DNA of 64,000 nt from Geodermatophilus pulveris (GTDB lineage: Bacteria; Actinomycetota; Actinomycetes; Mycobacteriales; Geodermatophilaceae): the NCBI RefSeq assembly GCF_900188375.1, contig NZ_FZOO01000007.1, forward strand, positions 1 to 64,000, in the 5' to 3' direction. Under the pieces are notes generated by a model, which was not told the origin of the DNA, made no database searches, and worked only from the letters and a program-made list of their open reading frames with translations. This document shows positions 39,988 to 48,522 of this stretch, in pieces (positions within the stretch are counted from its first letter, which is position 1; each line of letters opens with the position of its first letter). The translations under genes were made by a program, and so were the position numbers.

Positions 39988-40007
39988 GTGTCCCCCCTTC
40001 GGGGCAC
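39988..40007 (-). terminator. Probable terminator after the 57-aa membrane protein
   Basis: CCCC-TTC-GGGG (39994-40004), flanked by complementary GTG and CAC bases, lies 18 bases downstream of the stop at 40025 when read on the minus strand. Confidence 0.5.
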
Positions 40008-40024
40008 CAGCCGCACCAGCGGTC

Positions 40025-40198
40025 TCAGCGGCGCCGGGGCCGGACGGCGACCAGCACCCACACCAGCGGCACGAGCAGCACCGGCCACTGCAGCCTCAGG
40101 TCGCCGAGCCACCACAGCCCGCCGACCAGCAGCACGGCCAGCCAACCCGCCGTCCACAGGCCGAGGTCGCGCGCCTCCTCGGGACTGCGCCGCCCCAT
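40025..40198 (-). CDS. Small membrane protein, 57 aa
   Basis: Not recognised. ATG 40198 opens a 58-codon frame: [18 protein letters not shown], then two hydrophobic stretches (about 16-30, [13 protein letters not shown]; and about 38-52, [15 protein letters not shown]) and a basic end RPRRR. It starts 3 bases after the stop of the DUF885 gene on the same strand, so it may be coupled with it. The two-span topology and the good spacing make it credible. A short terminator-like hairpin follows. Confidence 0.55.
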   Translation of the reverse strand: MGRRSPEEARDLGLWTAGWLAVLLVGGLWWLGDLRLQWPVLLVPLVWVLVAVRPRRR

Positions 40199-40201
40199 GC
40201 C

Positions 40202-41416
40202 TCAGGCGGTCCGCAGCTCGCCGGCGACCGCCGCCGGGGTGAGGGGCTCGTCGAGCAGCCGCACGAAGCGGTCGGCGACGCCCTGGCCGGCCGGGCGGGC
40301 GTCCAGCCACCGCGCCAGCAACGCGTACCCCTCGACGTAGGTGGTGGTGTAGGCGCGCCACAACGGGTGGGTGAGGAACCGCAGCTGCTGGCGGGCCCGG
40401 TCGGGGTTGACCAGCGACCACTGCTGGATGAACGCGGCCACCTCGTCGTCCGCGGCTCCCCGGTCGTGCAGCAGGACGGCGGCGTCCTGGCGCACCCGGT
40501 TCAGCGGCGCGGCCGCCGCGGCGACCCGCTCGGCCAGGTGCCCGTCCAGGTGCAGCCCGAGGTCGCCGAGCACCTCGGCCGCCCACGGGCCCCAGCCGTC
40601 GCCGATCGCGGCGTGCACGCCGAGGTCGGCCAGCCCCTCGGCCACGAGGCACTCGGGGGTGTTGACCAGGAAGACGGTGTGCTCCAGCCGGGAGCCCCGC
40701 TCCACCAGGCCGAGCTCCTTGCGGCAGTGCTCGGTGTGGTGCCCGGGGTAGGACTCGTGGGCGACCAGGTGCGGCAGCTGGCCCAGCCGGTGCGGCAGGT
40801 CGGCGTTGATGGCGACGCGCGAGCGGTAGTCGCCCTCGTAGTAGTTGAACCCCGACCACGGCTGGTCGGTGACCACCTCGTAGCGGACCATCTCCACGTC
40901 CGGCAGCCCGTACTCGGTGCGCACCCGGTCGCGCAGCGCGCTGGACAGCGCCTGCACGGCCTCGGCCAGCCGCTGCGGCGGGCACTCCTCGCGCCGCCGG
41001 TGCGCGGCGTACCGCTCGGCGAGCGGCCCGCTGCCCGGCAGCAGCGCGTCCAGCTCGGCGTGCGCGGCGGCGTAGGCGGCCGGGTCGCCGAGGGCGAGGT
41101 CGACCTGGAAGTAGCTGCGCACCTCGTCGAGGAAGGGCACCGGCTCGCCGGCCATCTTCCGGGCGCTGCACTCCAGCGCGGTCAGCTGGCCGCCGATGAA
41201 GTCGGCCCGGTCGGCCGGCAGGTCGGACGCGGCCAGCTCGCCGAGCAGCGCCCGGGCCTGGTCGCGCAGCCCCCGCGGGGTGGGTGCCGGCTCGTCGGTC
41301 ACCGCGGCCCGGATGCGCCGGTCACCGGTGTAGGCGTCGACGAAGCCCGGCTCCAGCCGGTCGAAGCGCAACCCGAGGCGCACGTACTCCAGGGGGACGT
41401 CGGGTGAGCGGGCCAT
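40202..41416 (-). CDS. DUF885 family predicted metallopeptidase, 404 aa
   Basis: The DUF885 signature HESYPGHH lies in the middle, a zinc-binding HExxxGHH motif, preceded by [22 protein letters not shown] context and followed by [17 protein letters not shown]. The first 110 residues are helical. The start ATG 41416 ([15 protein letters not shown]) is preferred to longer frames. No signal peptide is present, so it is probably cytoplasmic. It lies 13 bases downstream of the prenyl synthase gene; the substrate is unknown. Confidence 0.85.
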   Translation of the reverse strand: MARSPDVPLEYVRLGLRFDRLEPGFVDAYTGDRRIRAAVTDEPAPTPRGLRDQARALLGELAASDLPADRADFIGGQLTALECSARKMAGEPVPFLDEVRSYFQVDLALGDPAAYAAAHAELDALLPGSGPLAERYAAHRRREECPPQRLAEAVQALSSALRDRVRTEYGLPDVEMVRYEVVTDQPWSGFNYYEGDYRSRVAINADLPHRLGQLPHLVAHESYPGHHTEHCRKELGLVERGSRLEHTVFLVNTPECLVAEGLADLGVHAAIGDGWGPWAAEVLGDLGLHLDGHLAERVAAAAAPLNRVRQDAAVLLHDRGAADDEVAAFIQQWSLVNPDRARQQLRFLTHPLWRAYTTTYVEGYALLARWLDARPAGQGVADRFVRLLDEPLTPAAVAGELRTA

Positions 41417-41429
41417 GGACCGGAGTTTC

Positions 41430-42218
41430 TCAGCCCCCGAAGCGACGGTGGCGGGCGGCGTAGGCACGCAGCGCCCGGAGGAAGTCGACCCGGCGGAACT
41501 CGGGCCAGTAGACGTCGGTGAAGTGGAACTCCGAGTGGGCGGTCTGCCACAGGAGGAAACCGGAGAGCCGCTGCTCGCCGCTGGTGCGGATGACCAGGTC
41601 CGGGTCGGGCTGCCCGCGGGTGTAGAGGTGCTCGGAGATGTGCTCGATCTCCAGCACGGCGGCCAGCTCGTCGAGCGTCGTCCCGCGCTCGGCGTGCTCG
41701 GCCAGCAGCGACCGGACGGCGTCCGCGATCTCCCGCCGCCCGCCGTAGCCGACGGCCAGGTTGACCTGCGCCCCCGGCCGGCCCCGGGTGGTCTCCGCGG
41801 CCTCCTTGAGGACGGCGACCGTCTCCGCCGGCAGCAGCTCCAGGGCGCCCATCGGGCGCAGCTGCCAGCGCCGGCCCGGGGCGGCGAGGTCCTCGGCGAC
41901 GCCCTCGATGATGCGCAGCAGCGGCACCAGCTCCGGCTCCGGGCGGGACAGGTTGTCGGTGGAGAGCAGGAACAGGGTGACCACCTCGACGCCGGCCTCG
42001 TCGCACCAGCCGAGGAAGTCCGCGATCTTGTCCGCACCGTGCCGGTGGCCGGCGTTGGGGTCCTCCAGGCCGATGGCGCGGGCCCACCGGCGGTTGCCGT
42101 CGACGATCACCCCGACGTGCCGGGGGATGTCCGCGCCGTCCAGCGCGCGGGCGAGCCGGCGCTCGTACACCTGGGTGAGGACGCCACGCAACCAGTGCCG
42201 CACCCCCACGGGGGTCAC
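41430..42218 (-). CDS. Short-chain Z-prenyl diphosphate synthase (UppS family), 262 aa
   Basis: The cis-prenyltransferase signature is HVGVIVDGNRRWARAIGL near residue 35, with the catalytic Asp40 in VDGNRRW, then HRHGADKIADFLGWCDEAGV and later DLVIRTSGEQRLSGFLLWQT, SEFHFTDVYWPEF. These enzymes add isopentenyl units in Z geometry; the mycobacterial homologue Rv1086 makes Z,E-farnesyl diphosphate for decaprenyl phosphate. Neighbours (phoH2, hemolysin III) match the mycobacterial order, so a similar short product is inferred. It is divergent from the hemolysin III gene. Confidence 0.92.
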   Translation of the reverse strand: MTPVGVRHWLRGVLTQVYERRLARALDGADIPRHVGVIVDGNRRWARAIGLEDPNAGHRHGADKIADFLGWCDEAGVEVVTLFLLSTDNLSRPEPELVPLLRIIEGVAEDLAAPGRRWQLRPMGALELLPAETVAVLKEAAETTRGRPGAQVNLAVGYGGRREIADAVRSLLAEHAERGTTLDELAAVLEIEHISEHLYTRGQPDPDLVIRTSGEQRLSGFLLWQTAHSEFHFTDVYWPEFRRVDFLRALRAYAARHRRFGG

Positions 42219-42345
42219 CCTAGAAGGACCCCCCGCGCCCCGCCCCTCGCGGGCCCGCAGCCCGGCGCGGCGGGGCCCGCCGCGCCGCCGGAGTCACACC
42301 CGGCTCCCGTCGCTGCCGCTCCTGCTCCTGCGTAGCCTCGCGGTC

Positions 42346-43170
42346 ATGACCGTCCCCCCGGCAGAGGGCCACGGCCAGGGCGACGCCGTCCGCGTCGAGG
42401 CCGACGGTGCCCAGATCGAGGCGCCGTCCGGGCCCGCGGTGGCCGCCGTCCTCGAGGAGGGCGAGCAGGTCGAGCGGACCTGGACCGCCGCGGACTTCAA
42501 CGACCGCGACTGGGACCACCCCGACACCCGGCCGCGGATGCGCGGCTGGCTGCACCTGTTCTCCTTCTTCGGCGCGATCGTCGCCGGTGCCGTGCTCGTC
42601 CCGCTCGGGTCGGTGCTCGGCGCGCGCGCCGGCTGGTCGGTCGCCGTCTACTGCGTGACGATCTGCGGCCTGTTCGGCGTCAGCGCGCTGTACCACCGGC
42701 GCCGCTGGTCACCGCGCGCCTGGAAGACCATGAAGCGACTCGACCACTCGATGATCTTCCTGTTCATCGCCGGCACGTACACGCCGTTCACCCTGCTGGC
42801 CGTCGAGGAGCCCACCGGGTACTGGGTGCTGCTCGGCGTCTGGGCCGGCGCGCTGGCCGGCGTCACGCTCAAGCTCACCTGGCCCACCGCGCCCCGCTGG
42901 GTGGGCGTCCCGCTCTACATCGGGCTCGGCTGGGTCGCGGTGTTCCTGCTCACCGACATCCTGTCCATCGCCGGCGTGACCGCGCTGGTGCTGCTGGCCG
43001 TGGGCGGCCTGCTGTACACCCTCGGCGGCGTGGCGTACGCGCTGAAGTGGCCCAACCCGTGGCCGGGCACCTTCGGTTACCACGAGGTGTTCCACGCGAT
43101 GACCGTCGTGGCCGCCGTCTGCCACTACATCGCGGTGTACTTCGCGATGTACTCGAGCCCCTTCGTGTGA
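42346..43170 (+). CDS. Hemolysin III / TrhA family membrane protein, 274 aa
   Basis: A soluble N-terminus of about 65 residues is followed by seven predicted spans: MRGWLHLFSFFGAIVAGAVL and so on to the end. The PAQR/hemolysin III motif FGVSALYHRRRW in the second loop and RLDHSMIFLFIAGTYTPFTL, then GYHEVFHAMTVVAAVCHYIA, hold the conserved Asp and His residues (metal site of the PAQR fold). The likely role is in membrane lipid or energy control; haemolysis is not established for the family in general. ATG 42346 comes after TCGCGGTC; repeat A2 lies after the stop. Confidence 0.88.
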   Translation: MTVPPAEGHGQGDAVRVEADGAQIEAPSGPAVAAVLEEGEQVERTWTAADFNDRDWDHPDTRPRMRGWLHLFSFFGAIVAGAVLVPLGSVLGARAGWSVAVYCVTICGLFGVSALYHRRRWSPRAWKTMKRLDHSMIFLFIAGTYTPFTLLAVEEPTGYWVLLGVWAGALAGVTLKLTWPTAPRWVGVPLYIGLGWVAVFLLTDILSIAGVTALVLLAVGGLLYTLGGVAYALKWPNPWPGTFGYHEVFHAMTVVAAVCHYIAVYFAMYSSPFV

Positions 43171-43178
43171 GCCCCCAG

Positions 43179-43235
43179 GCACAGGAGGCACTGCACACGT
43201 CCGGAGCCGTCGGGCGAATGCACTGCCTCCTGTGC
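43179..43235. repeat. Palindromic repeat A2 (GGCACAGGAGGC family), likely bidirectional terminator
   Basis: GCACAGGAGGCA (43179-43190) and TGCCTCCTGTGC (43224-43235) are perfect 12-bp arms, extended by CTGCA/TGCA with one mismatch. It lies between the convergent hemolysin III and oxidoreductase genes. Confidence 0.75.
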
Positions 43236-43260
43236 ACCCGGTGTCGAGGGTGCCCAGCGG

Positions 43261-44514
43261 TCAGCCGAAGGGCGCGCGGTCGTCGAACCTCGTCGACAGG
43301 CGGCCGGCGGTGCGCCAGGCGCGGGCGACGAGGTCGCGGTCCTCGTCGGTGACCAGGTTGCCCATCACCCGGAGCGCGACGGTCATCAGCGGGCGCGAGC
43401 GCATGCCGACCGGGCCGGCGGCGGGCAGGAAGCGCGGCACGGTGAGCAGCCCGGCCAGCCGGCGGGCGATGGAGAACGCCTCGCCGTAGTGCCGGCGCAG
43501 GGTCGCGGGCCAGGCCGACGTCCAGTCGTCGTCGGCCAGGAGCCCCACGACCTCCCGGCCGGTCTCCAGCCCGTAGTCGATGCCCTCGCCGTTGAGCGGG
43601 TTGACGCAGCCGGCCGCGTCGCCGACCAGCGCCCAGTTGCGGCCGGCCACGCCGGACACCGCCCCGCCCATCGGCAGCAGCGCCGACGCCGGGGCCTCCA
43701 CCGGCCCGTGCAGCCGCCAGTCCTCCCGGCGCGCGTCGGCGTAGAGCTCGATCAGCGCCTTGAGCTGCACCCCGGCCGGACGGCGGGCGGTGGCCAGGGT
43801 CCCGACGCCGACGTTGACCTGCCCGGACGCCGCGCCCAGCGGGAACACCCAGCCGTAGCCGGACAGCAGCTCGCCCTCGGCGCCGCGCAGCTCCAGGTGC
43901 GAGGAGATCCACTCGTCGTCCGCCCGCCCGGAGCGCACGTAGCCGCGGGCGGCGACGCCGTAGGCGGTGTCCCGGTGCCACTCGCGGCCGAGCACCCGGC
44001 CCAGCGGGGAGCGCACGCCGTCGGCCACGACCAGCCGCCGGCAGCCGACGGTGACGGTCTCCTCGCCGGCCAGCTCGAACACCACGCCGGTCACCCGGTC
44101 GCCGTCCCGCTCGACGTCGACCGCGCGGGCCCCCTCCACCGGGGCGGCGCCTGCGCCGAGCGCCACGTCGCGGATCCGGGCGTCCAGCTCGGTGCGCGGC
44201 ACCGCGCTGCCGTGGTCGGGGAACGCGCCGCCCGGCCAGGGCAGCTCCCACGTGCGCCCGAAGCCCGCGGCGCGCAGACCGCGGTTGCGGGCCCGCGAGC
44301 GGGCCCACCCGCCCAGGCCGAGGAGGTCCAGCTCGGCGATCGCCCGCGGGGTCAGCCCGTCGCCGCAGGCCTTGTCCCGGGGGAAGACCGCGGCGTCGGC
44401 GAGGACGACGTCGTGCCCCGCCCGGGCCGCCCACGCGGCGGCGGCTGCACCCGCCGGGCCGGCGCCCACCACGAGGACGTCGGTGGCGGCGGGGACGGCG
44501 GCGCTGGCTGGCAC
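43261..44514 (-). CDS. Geranylgeranyl reductase family oxidoreductase (MenJ-like), 417 aa
   Basis: The FAD-binding GxGxxG is at about 15-22 (VVGAGPAGAAAAAWAARAGH), then DKACGDGLTPRAI, the GGR-family motif, and GWVFPLGAASGQVNVGVGTL and WALVGDAAGCVNPLNGEGID near the end. In mycobacteria the homologue MenJ saturates the isoprene chain of menaquinone. GTG 44514 is chosen because the domain starts there; the frame continues open upstream but lacks conservation. A menaquinone role is inferred from family and phylum only. Confidence 0.88.
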   Translation of the reverse strand: MPASAAVPAATDVLVVGAGPAGAAAAAWAARAGHDVVLADAAVFPRDKACGDGLTPRAIAELDLLGLGGWARSRARNRGLRAAGFGRTWELPWPGGAFPDHGSAVPRTELDARIRDVALGAGAAPVEGARAVDVERDGDRVTGVVFELAGEETVTVGCRRLVVADGVRSPLGRVLGREWHRDTAYGVAARGYVRSGRADDEWISSHLELRGAEGELLSGYGWVFPLGAASGQVNVGVGTLATARRPAGVQLKALIELYADARREDWRLHGPVEAPASALLPMGGAVSGVAGRNWALVGDAAGCVNPLNGEGIDYGLETGREVVGLLADDDWTSAWPATLRRHYGEAFSIARRLAGLLTVPRFLPAAGPVGMRSRPLMTVALRVMGNLVTDEDRDLVARAWRTAGRLSTRFDDRAPFG

Positions 44515-44681
44515 GACTCCAGTGTCCCCGTCCTCAGCCGAACGGCGGGAACCGCCCGGCGGCCGGCCCCAGAGCGACGCTGGCGCGGACGCGCATGGGC
44601 CAGGCGACGTCCTCGTCCTGCGCCGCGGCCGGCTGCCAGGCCCGCCGGTGGGCGTCGGCACCCGGCCGACCTGGCAGAGGC

Positions 44682-45308
44682 TCAGTCGACCTGGGGGCCG
44701 CGCGTCCGGACCTCCTCGACCGACGCCATCGCCGCGCGCAGCTCCCCGAGCCAGTCCTCGGTGTGCTGGGCGACCAGCCGGACGGCCCAGGCCAGCGCCT
44801 CGGACCGGGACCGGGCGACGCCGGCGTCCACGAGGGTGTCCAGGACCAGCCGCTCGCCCTGGCGCAGCCGGGTCATCACCGGCACGGAGAGGTTGGTGAA
44901 CACCTCCCGGACGTCGCCGCAGGCCGCGCCCCACGCGACCGAGCGGCCGTAGCGGGCCTGCGCGGCGTCGGCGACGGCCATGCGCTGCTCGCGGGTCTCC
45001 TCGCGGAACCGCGCGATCCGGCCGGCCCGCGCGGCCGCCGGGTCCCCCTCGCCGACCTCGGGCTCGGCCAGGGTGCCGACGACGGTGATCTCGTCGCGGT
45101 CGACGACCAGCTCGGCCGGGCCGGTGAACCAGCCGTCGGGCAGCCGCCCGGCGAACCAGCCGGCGACCTCGGCGCGGTCGACCGGCGGCGGCGCGTCGGC
45201 GCCCCGGCCGCGGCCGCCCGGACCGCGACCGCGGCCCCCCGGGCCGCGCCACCCGCCGCGCATGCCGCCGAACGGGGTGTCAGAGGAACGATGGTGGTGT
45301 GCGTGCAC
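44682..45308 (-). CDS. Predicted ribbon-helix-helix protein with His-rich N-terminus, 208 aa
   Basis: The C-terminal 70 residues read as a ribbon-helix-helix fold: PVMTRLRQGERLVLDTLVDA, GVARSRSEALAWAVRLVAQH. Residues 1-40 are His- and Arg/Gly-rich (MHAHHHRSSDTP, GGRGRGPGGRGRG), a possible metal or RNA contact. A middle alpha/beta part (about 43-110) is WFTGPAELVVDRDEITVVGT and FREETREQRMAVADAAQA. GTG 45308 has the Shine-Dalgarno AGGAGG. Direct repeats of GTGTAA stand 22-35 bases upstream, likely its operator. Autoregulation is inferred. Confidence 0.7.
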   Translation of the reverse strand: MHAHHHRSSDTPFGGMRGGWRGPGGRGRGPGGRGRGADAPPPVDRAEVAGWFAGRLPDGWFTGPAELVVDRDEITVVGTLAEPEVGEGDPAAARAGRIARFREETREQRMAVADAAQARYGRSVAWGAACGDVREVFTNLSVPVMTRLRQGERLVLDTLVDAGVARSRSEALAWAVRLVAQHTEDWLGELRAAMASVEEVRTRGPQVD

Positions 45309-45329
45309 GACGACCTCCTGGGTAGGTGA

Positions 45330-45348
45330 TTACACGCTTACACAGTAA
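45330..45348 (-). promoter_or_regulatory. GTGTAA direct-repeat operator upstream of the ribbon-helix-helix gene
   Basis: On the minus strand GTGTAAGCGTGTAA gives two GTGTAA units 8 bases apart, flanked by TTACT. This is AT-rich in a region that is otherwise GC-rich, so it is probably both promoter and binding site. Confidence 0.6.
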
Positions 45349-45568
45349 GTCGCGGCAGCGCCGTCTGACAGGGGCGGCGTTGCGCCGGCAGCGGACGGCG
45401 GCCGCCTGGCGAGGGCTGCCTCGACGGGGCCGCTGACCTGGCGTGCGGTGAGCAACTCCTGCCACGGCGTGCGGTTCAGGTTCGTCAGGTGCACACGTCG
45501 ACACCCCTGGCTACGCCAGGCGTGTCGGGCAGATCCTGCCGTCGTCACCGCACCCTGGGAGGTCTGCC

Positions 45569-46129
45569 GTGAACCGCACCCGCGTCCTCGTCGTCTCCGT
45601 CCTCGCCGCGCTGGGGGTGGTCGTGCCCGCTCCGGCGGGTGCGGCACCCGCCTGCGCCACCGCCTGGGGGTCGCTCCCCGAGGTCGTCGGGCAGGCCGGA
45701 CCCGGGGACGACCGGGTCTACGACGTCCGGGCGGGGCAGCACGCCTGCTTCGACCGGGTGGTGGTCGACGTCGCCGAGGTGTCCGGCCTGGACTCCTGGT
45801 CGGTCCGCTACGTGCCGGTGGCCCGTGAGGACGGCAGCGGGGCGGCCGTGCCGCTGCGCGGCGGTGCCGTGCTGCAGGTGACCCTGGGCGCGGTCGCCCA
45901 CGACGCCGAGGGCCGGGCCACCTACGCGCCGGCGGACCGGCGGGAGGTCGTCGACGTGCGCGGGTGGTCCACGCTGCGCCAGGTGGCCTGGCTCGGCTCC
46001 TTCGAGGGCCGGTCGGACATCGGGATCGGCACCCGCGCGCGGCTGCCGTTCCGGGTCTGGGTGCTCGAGGGCCGCTCCGGCTCCGGCCACGACGTCCGCC
46101 TGGTCATCGACGTGGCGCACCGCTGGTGA
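45569..46129 (+). CDS. Secreted protein with AMIN-like domain, 186 aa
   Basis: A Sec signal peptide is evident: MNRTRVLVVSVLAALGVVVP, with cleavage after PAGAA (about residue 26). The mature part is beta-rich: VGQAGPGDDRVYDVRAGQHA, CFDRVVVDVAEVSGLDSWSV, RLPFRVWVLEGRSGSGHDVR, LVIDVAHRW, with two Cys residues that may pair. This layout matches the AMIN-like family of actinobacteria. It lies alone, convergent with the small membrane gene, with a shared hairpin between them. Confidence 0.8.
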   Translation: MNRTRVLVVSVLAALGVVVPAPAGAAPACATAWGSLPEVVGQAGPGDDRVYDVRAGQHACFDRVVVDVAEVSGLDSWSVRYVPVAREDGSGAAVPLRGGAVLQVTLGAVAHDAEGRATYAPADRREVVDVRGWSTLRQVAWLGSFEGRSDIGIGTRARLPFRVWVLEGRSGSGHDVRLVIDVAHRW

Positions 46130-46155
46130 CCGGCACCGGCGGGGGCCGGCCGGTC
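46128..46155. terminator. Shared hairpin between convergent genes at 46129 and 46154
   Basis: GACCGGC (46128-46134) and GCCGGTC (46149-46155) pair around 14 bases and overlap both stop codons, so it can serve both strands. Confidence 0.55.
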
Positions 46156-46483
46156 AGCCGCGCGCGGCGTCCGGCCGGCCGTCGTCGGGACGGGGCCCCT
46201 CGATGGCGCGGGGGGCCCGCCGGAGGGTGTCCAGCAGGTCCTGCCCGGGCCGGGGTGGGCCGTCGATCAGCTCGGCGGGCGTGTCGGGCACGACGACCAC
46301 CGGCCCGTCGTCGGGGTCGTCGAAGCTGCGCGGCACCCGCTTGAGGTGCGTGGTCATCGACCGCACCAGCAGCAGGATGGCGATGAAGATCAGCACGGTC
46401 AGCAGCGCGCCGATGGGGCCGGCCTTGCCGACGTCCTCGGGGAGCTGCTGCTGTTCCGCGGCGAGCAGCACCAGACCGGTCAT
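46154..46483 (-). CDS. Small membrane protein downstream of mca, 109 aa
   Basis: One membrane span is at about 27-43 (LLTVLIFIAILLLVRSM); the N-terminus TGLVLLAAEQQQLPEDVGKA is outside and the C-terminal half is acidic (RSFDDPDDGPVVVVPDTPAE). ATG 46483 overlaps the mca stop. In mycobacteria a similar small membrane gene follows mca (Rv1083), so this is probably its orthologue. Function is not known; the order suggests a link with mycothiol use at the membrane. Confidence 0.75.
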   Translation of the reverse strand: MTGLVLLAAEQQQLPEDVGKAGPIGALLTVLIFIAILLLVRSMTTHLKRVPRSFDDPDDGPVVVVPDTPAELIDGPPRPGQDLLDTLRRAPRAIEGPRPDDGRPDAARG

Positions 46484-47367
46484 CGCACCCCCACCTCGCT
46501 CCGGACGCCGGTGAACAGGTCGTCCTCCGGGACGGCCGAGTCGACGACCGACCGGGCCAGCTCGTAGTCCTCGGTCGGCCAGACCCGCTGCTGGACCTCC
46601 AGCGGGCAGGCGAACCACCGGCCGGTCGGGTCGATCTGGGTGGCGTGCGCGATCAGCGCGGCGTCCCGGACGGCGAAGTACTCCGCGCAGGGCACCTTCG
46701 TGGTGACCCGGTGGGACATGTCCCGCTCCGGGTCCCAGCTCTCCAGCCACTCGGTGTAGGGCGACTCCGCGCCGGAGGCGAGGATCGCCCCGTGCAGCGC
46801 CTGCAACCGGGGCAGCGAGAAGCTCATGTGGTAGTAGAGCTTCAGCGGCTGCCACGGCTGCCCCAGCCCGGGGTAGCGGTCGGGGTCGCCGGCGGCGTCG
46901 AAGGCGTGCACCGACACCTCGTGGGTCTTGATGTGGTCCGGGTGCGGGTAGCCGCCGCGCTCGTCGTAGGTCGTGATCACGTGCGGCCGGAACCGGCGGA
47001 TCAGCTCGACCAGCGGCGCAGCCGCCTCCTCGGTCGGGACCAGCGCGAAGCAGCCCTCGGGCAGCGGCGGCAGCGGGTCGCCCTCGGGCAGCCCGGAGTC
47101 GACGAAGCCGAGGAACTCCTGCTCGACGCCGAGGATCTCCCGGGCCCGGGCCATCTCGTCACGGCGGATCTCCGGCAGCCGCTCCCAGACCTCGGGCCGG
47201 TCCAGCGCCGGGTTGAGCACCGAGCCGCGCTCCCCGCCGGTGCAGGTCGCCACCAGGACGCGGACACCCTCGGCGACGTACTTGGCCATGGTCGCGGCGC
47301 CCTTGCTCGACTCGTCGTCGGGGTGGGCGTGCACGGCGAGCAGGCGCAGCGGGTCCGCTTCGGTCAC
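46480..47367 (-). CDS. mca: Mycothiol S-conjugate amidase Mca, 295 aa
   Basis: The zinc motif AHPDDE is at residues 14-19, followed by CTGGERGSVLNPALD, and TTYDERGGYPHPDHIKTHEV in the middle; YYHMSFSLPRLQALH separates Mca from MshB. It cleaves mycothiol S-conjugates to a mercapturic acid and GlcN-Ins, a detoxification step unique to actinobacteria. GTG 47367 (VTEADPLRLL) fits the usual length better than GTG 47406. It is divergent from greA, and followed by the small membrane gene, as in mycobacteria. Confidence 0.93.
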   Translation of the reverse strand: MTEADPLRLLAVHAHPDDESSKGAATMAKYVAEGVRVLVATCTGGERGSVLNPALDRPEVWERLPEIRRDEMARAREILGVEQEFLGFVDSGLPEGDPLPPLPEGCFALVPTEEAAAPLVELIRRFRPHVITTYDERGGYPHPDHIKTHEVSVHAFDAAGDPDRYPGLGQPWQPLKLYYHMSFSLPRLQALHGAILASGAESPYTEWLESWDPERDMSHRVTTKVPCAEYFAVRDAALIAHATQIDPTGRWFACPLEVQQRVWPTEDYELARSVVDSAVPEDDLFTGVRSEVGVR

Positions 47368-47575
47368 CGGCCCATCATCCACCGGCGGTGCGGGGTGCCG
47401 CTGCACCCGCCGGCCACGGGTCCGTGGCGCTCGTCACGTGACCCCGGCCGGGGCGCACGCCGCCCCGGCCGGGTGAGGACGGGGCCCCTGACCGGCCGGC
47501 GGTGTTACGTTAGGCCTTCTGAACGCGGCCGTCCCCCACCCGGGGGGCGGCCACCGACTTTTCAGGAGCACTGCC

Positions 47576-48079
47576 GTGTCCACCCCGACCGACGAGCAGC
47601 AGCAGGGCGTCTGGCTGACCCAGGAGGCCCACGACCGGCTGAGGGCCGAGCTCGACCAGCTGGTGGCCGGCCGCCCGGCCATGGCCGCGGAGATCAACGC
47701 CCGCCGCGAGGAGGGCGACCTCCGCGAGAACGGCGGCTACCACGCCGCCAAGGACGAGCAGGGCAAGCAGGAGGCGCGCATCCGCCAGCTGGAGGACCTG
47801 CTGCGCAAGGCCCGGGTCGGCAACGCGCCCACCACGGCGACGCACGCCGCCACCGGCACCGTGATCACCATCCGCTTCCAGGGCGAGGAGGAGACCGAGA
47901 AGTTCCTCCTCGGCTCCCGGGAGATCGCCGGGACGACGGGGCTGCAGGTGTACTCGCCGGAGTCGGCGCTGGGCTCGGCCATCCTCGGTGCCGCGCCGGG
48001 CTCCACGGTCACCTACCAGGCGCCGAACGGCCGCGACATCACCGTCGACGTCGTCGCCGTCGAGCCGTTCGTCCCCTGA
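47576..48079 (+). CDS. greA: Transcription elongation factor GreA, 167 aa
   Basis: The N-terminal coiled coil starts WLTQEAHDRLRAELDQLVAG, with the conserved ARREEGDLRENGGYHAAKDE, whose tip residues Asp and Glu enter the RNA polymerase channel and cut backtracked RNA. The C-terminal FKBP-like domain ends GSTVTYQAPNGRDITVDVVA. GTG 47576 has Shine-Dalgarno AGGAG. Length is standard (158-167). It is followed by an RNHCP gene and opposite to mca. Confidence 0.96.
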   Translation: MSTPTDEQQQGVWLTQEAHDRLRAELDQLVAGRPAMAAEINARREEGDLRENGGYHAAKDEQGKQEARIRQLEDLLRKARVGNAPTTATHAATGTVITIRFQGEEETEKFLLGSREIAGTTGLQVYSPESALGSAILGAAPGSTVTYQAPNGRDITVDVVAVEPFVP

Positions 48080-48083
48080 GCCG

Positions 48084-48413
48084 GTGATCCGCGCCGCGCG
48101 CTCCCGGCGGGCGGAGAACACCGGGTTCGCCTGCGTGCACTGCGGGTCGGCGGTGCCGGCGAACACCGACGGGCACTACCGCAACCACTGCCCGGTGTGT
48201 CTGTGGTCGCTGCACGTCGACGACCTGCCCGGCGACCGCGCCAGCGACTGCCGCGCGCCGATGCAGCCGGTCGGGCTGGTGGAGAAGTCCGGCAAGGGCT
48301 GGCAGGTGGTGCACCGCTGCACGGCGTGCGGCCACCGCCAGCCCAACCGGCTGGTCCGCGACGGCGACGCCCCCGACGACCTCGACGTCGTGCTGGGCCT
48401 GCCCTGGCTCTGA
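48084..48413 (+). CDS. RNHCP domain protein, 109 aa
   Basis: Cysteines are placed in zinc-ribbon fashion: FACVHCGSAVPANTDGHYRN, HCPVCLWSLHVDD, and HRCTACGHRQPNRLV. The RNHCP-type motif YRNHCPVCL names the family, whose role is unknown, perhaps nucleic acid binding. GTG 48084 comes 4 bases after greA, so the two are probably cotranscribed. A hairpin follows the stop directly. Confidence 0.85.
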   Translation: MIRAARSRRAENTGFACVHCGSAVPANTDGHYRNHCPVCLWSLHVDDLPGDRASDCRAPMQPVGLVEKSGKGWQVVHRCTACGHRQPNRLVRDGDAPDDLDVVLGLPWL

Positions 48414-48417
48414 CATC

Positions 48418-48435
48418 GTCGGCGTACCGGCCGAC
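48418..48435 (+). terminator. Hairpin after the RNHCP gene
   Basis: GTCGGC (48418-48423) and GCCGAC (48430-48435) pair around 6 bases, 5 bases after the stop. A dyad CCGGAGGCCTCCGG lies farther downstream in the same convergent gap. Confidence 0.48.
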
Positions 48436-48522
48436 ACCGCGGCCACGTGCCGTCCCCCTGTCACACCGAGCCCACCCGCGGCTCACCGTCCGGAGGCCTC
48501 CGGCCGCCACCCGGTGACCGCA

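Noticed and set aside
47490-47520. A sigma-70 promoter for greA around GTTACGTTAG
   Set aside because: TACGTT could be a -10, but no -35 lies at 16-18 bases, so it was not called.
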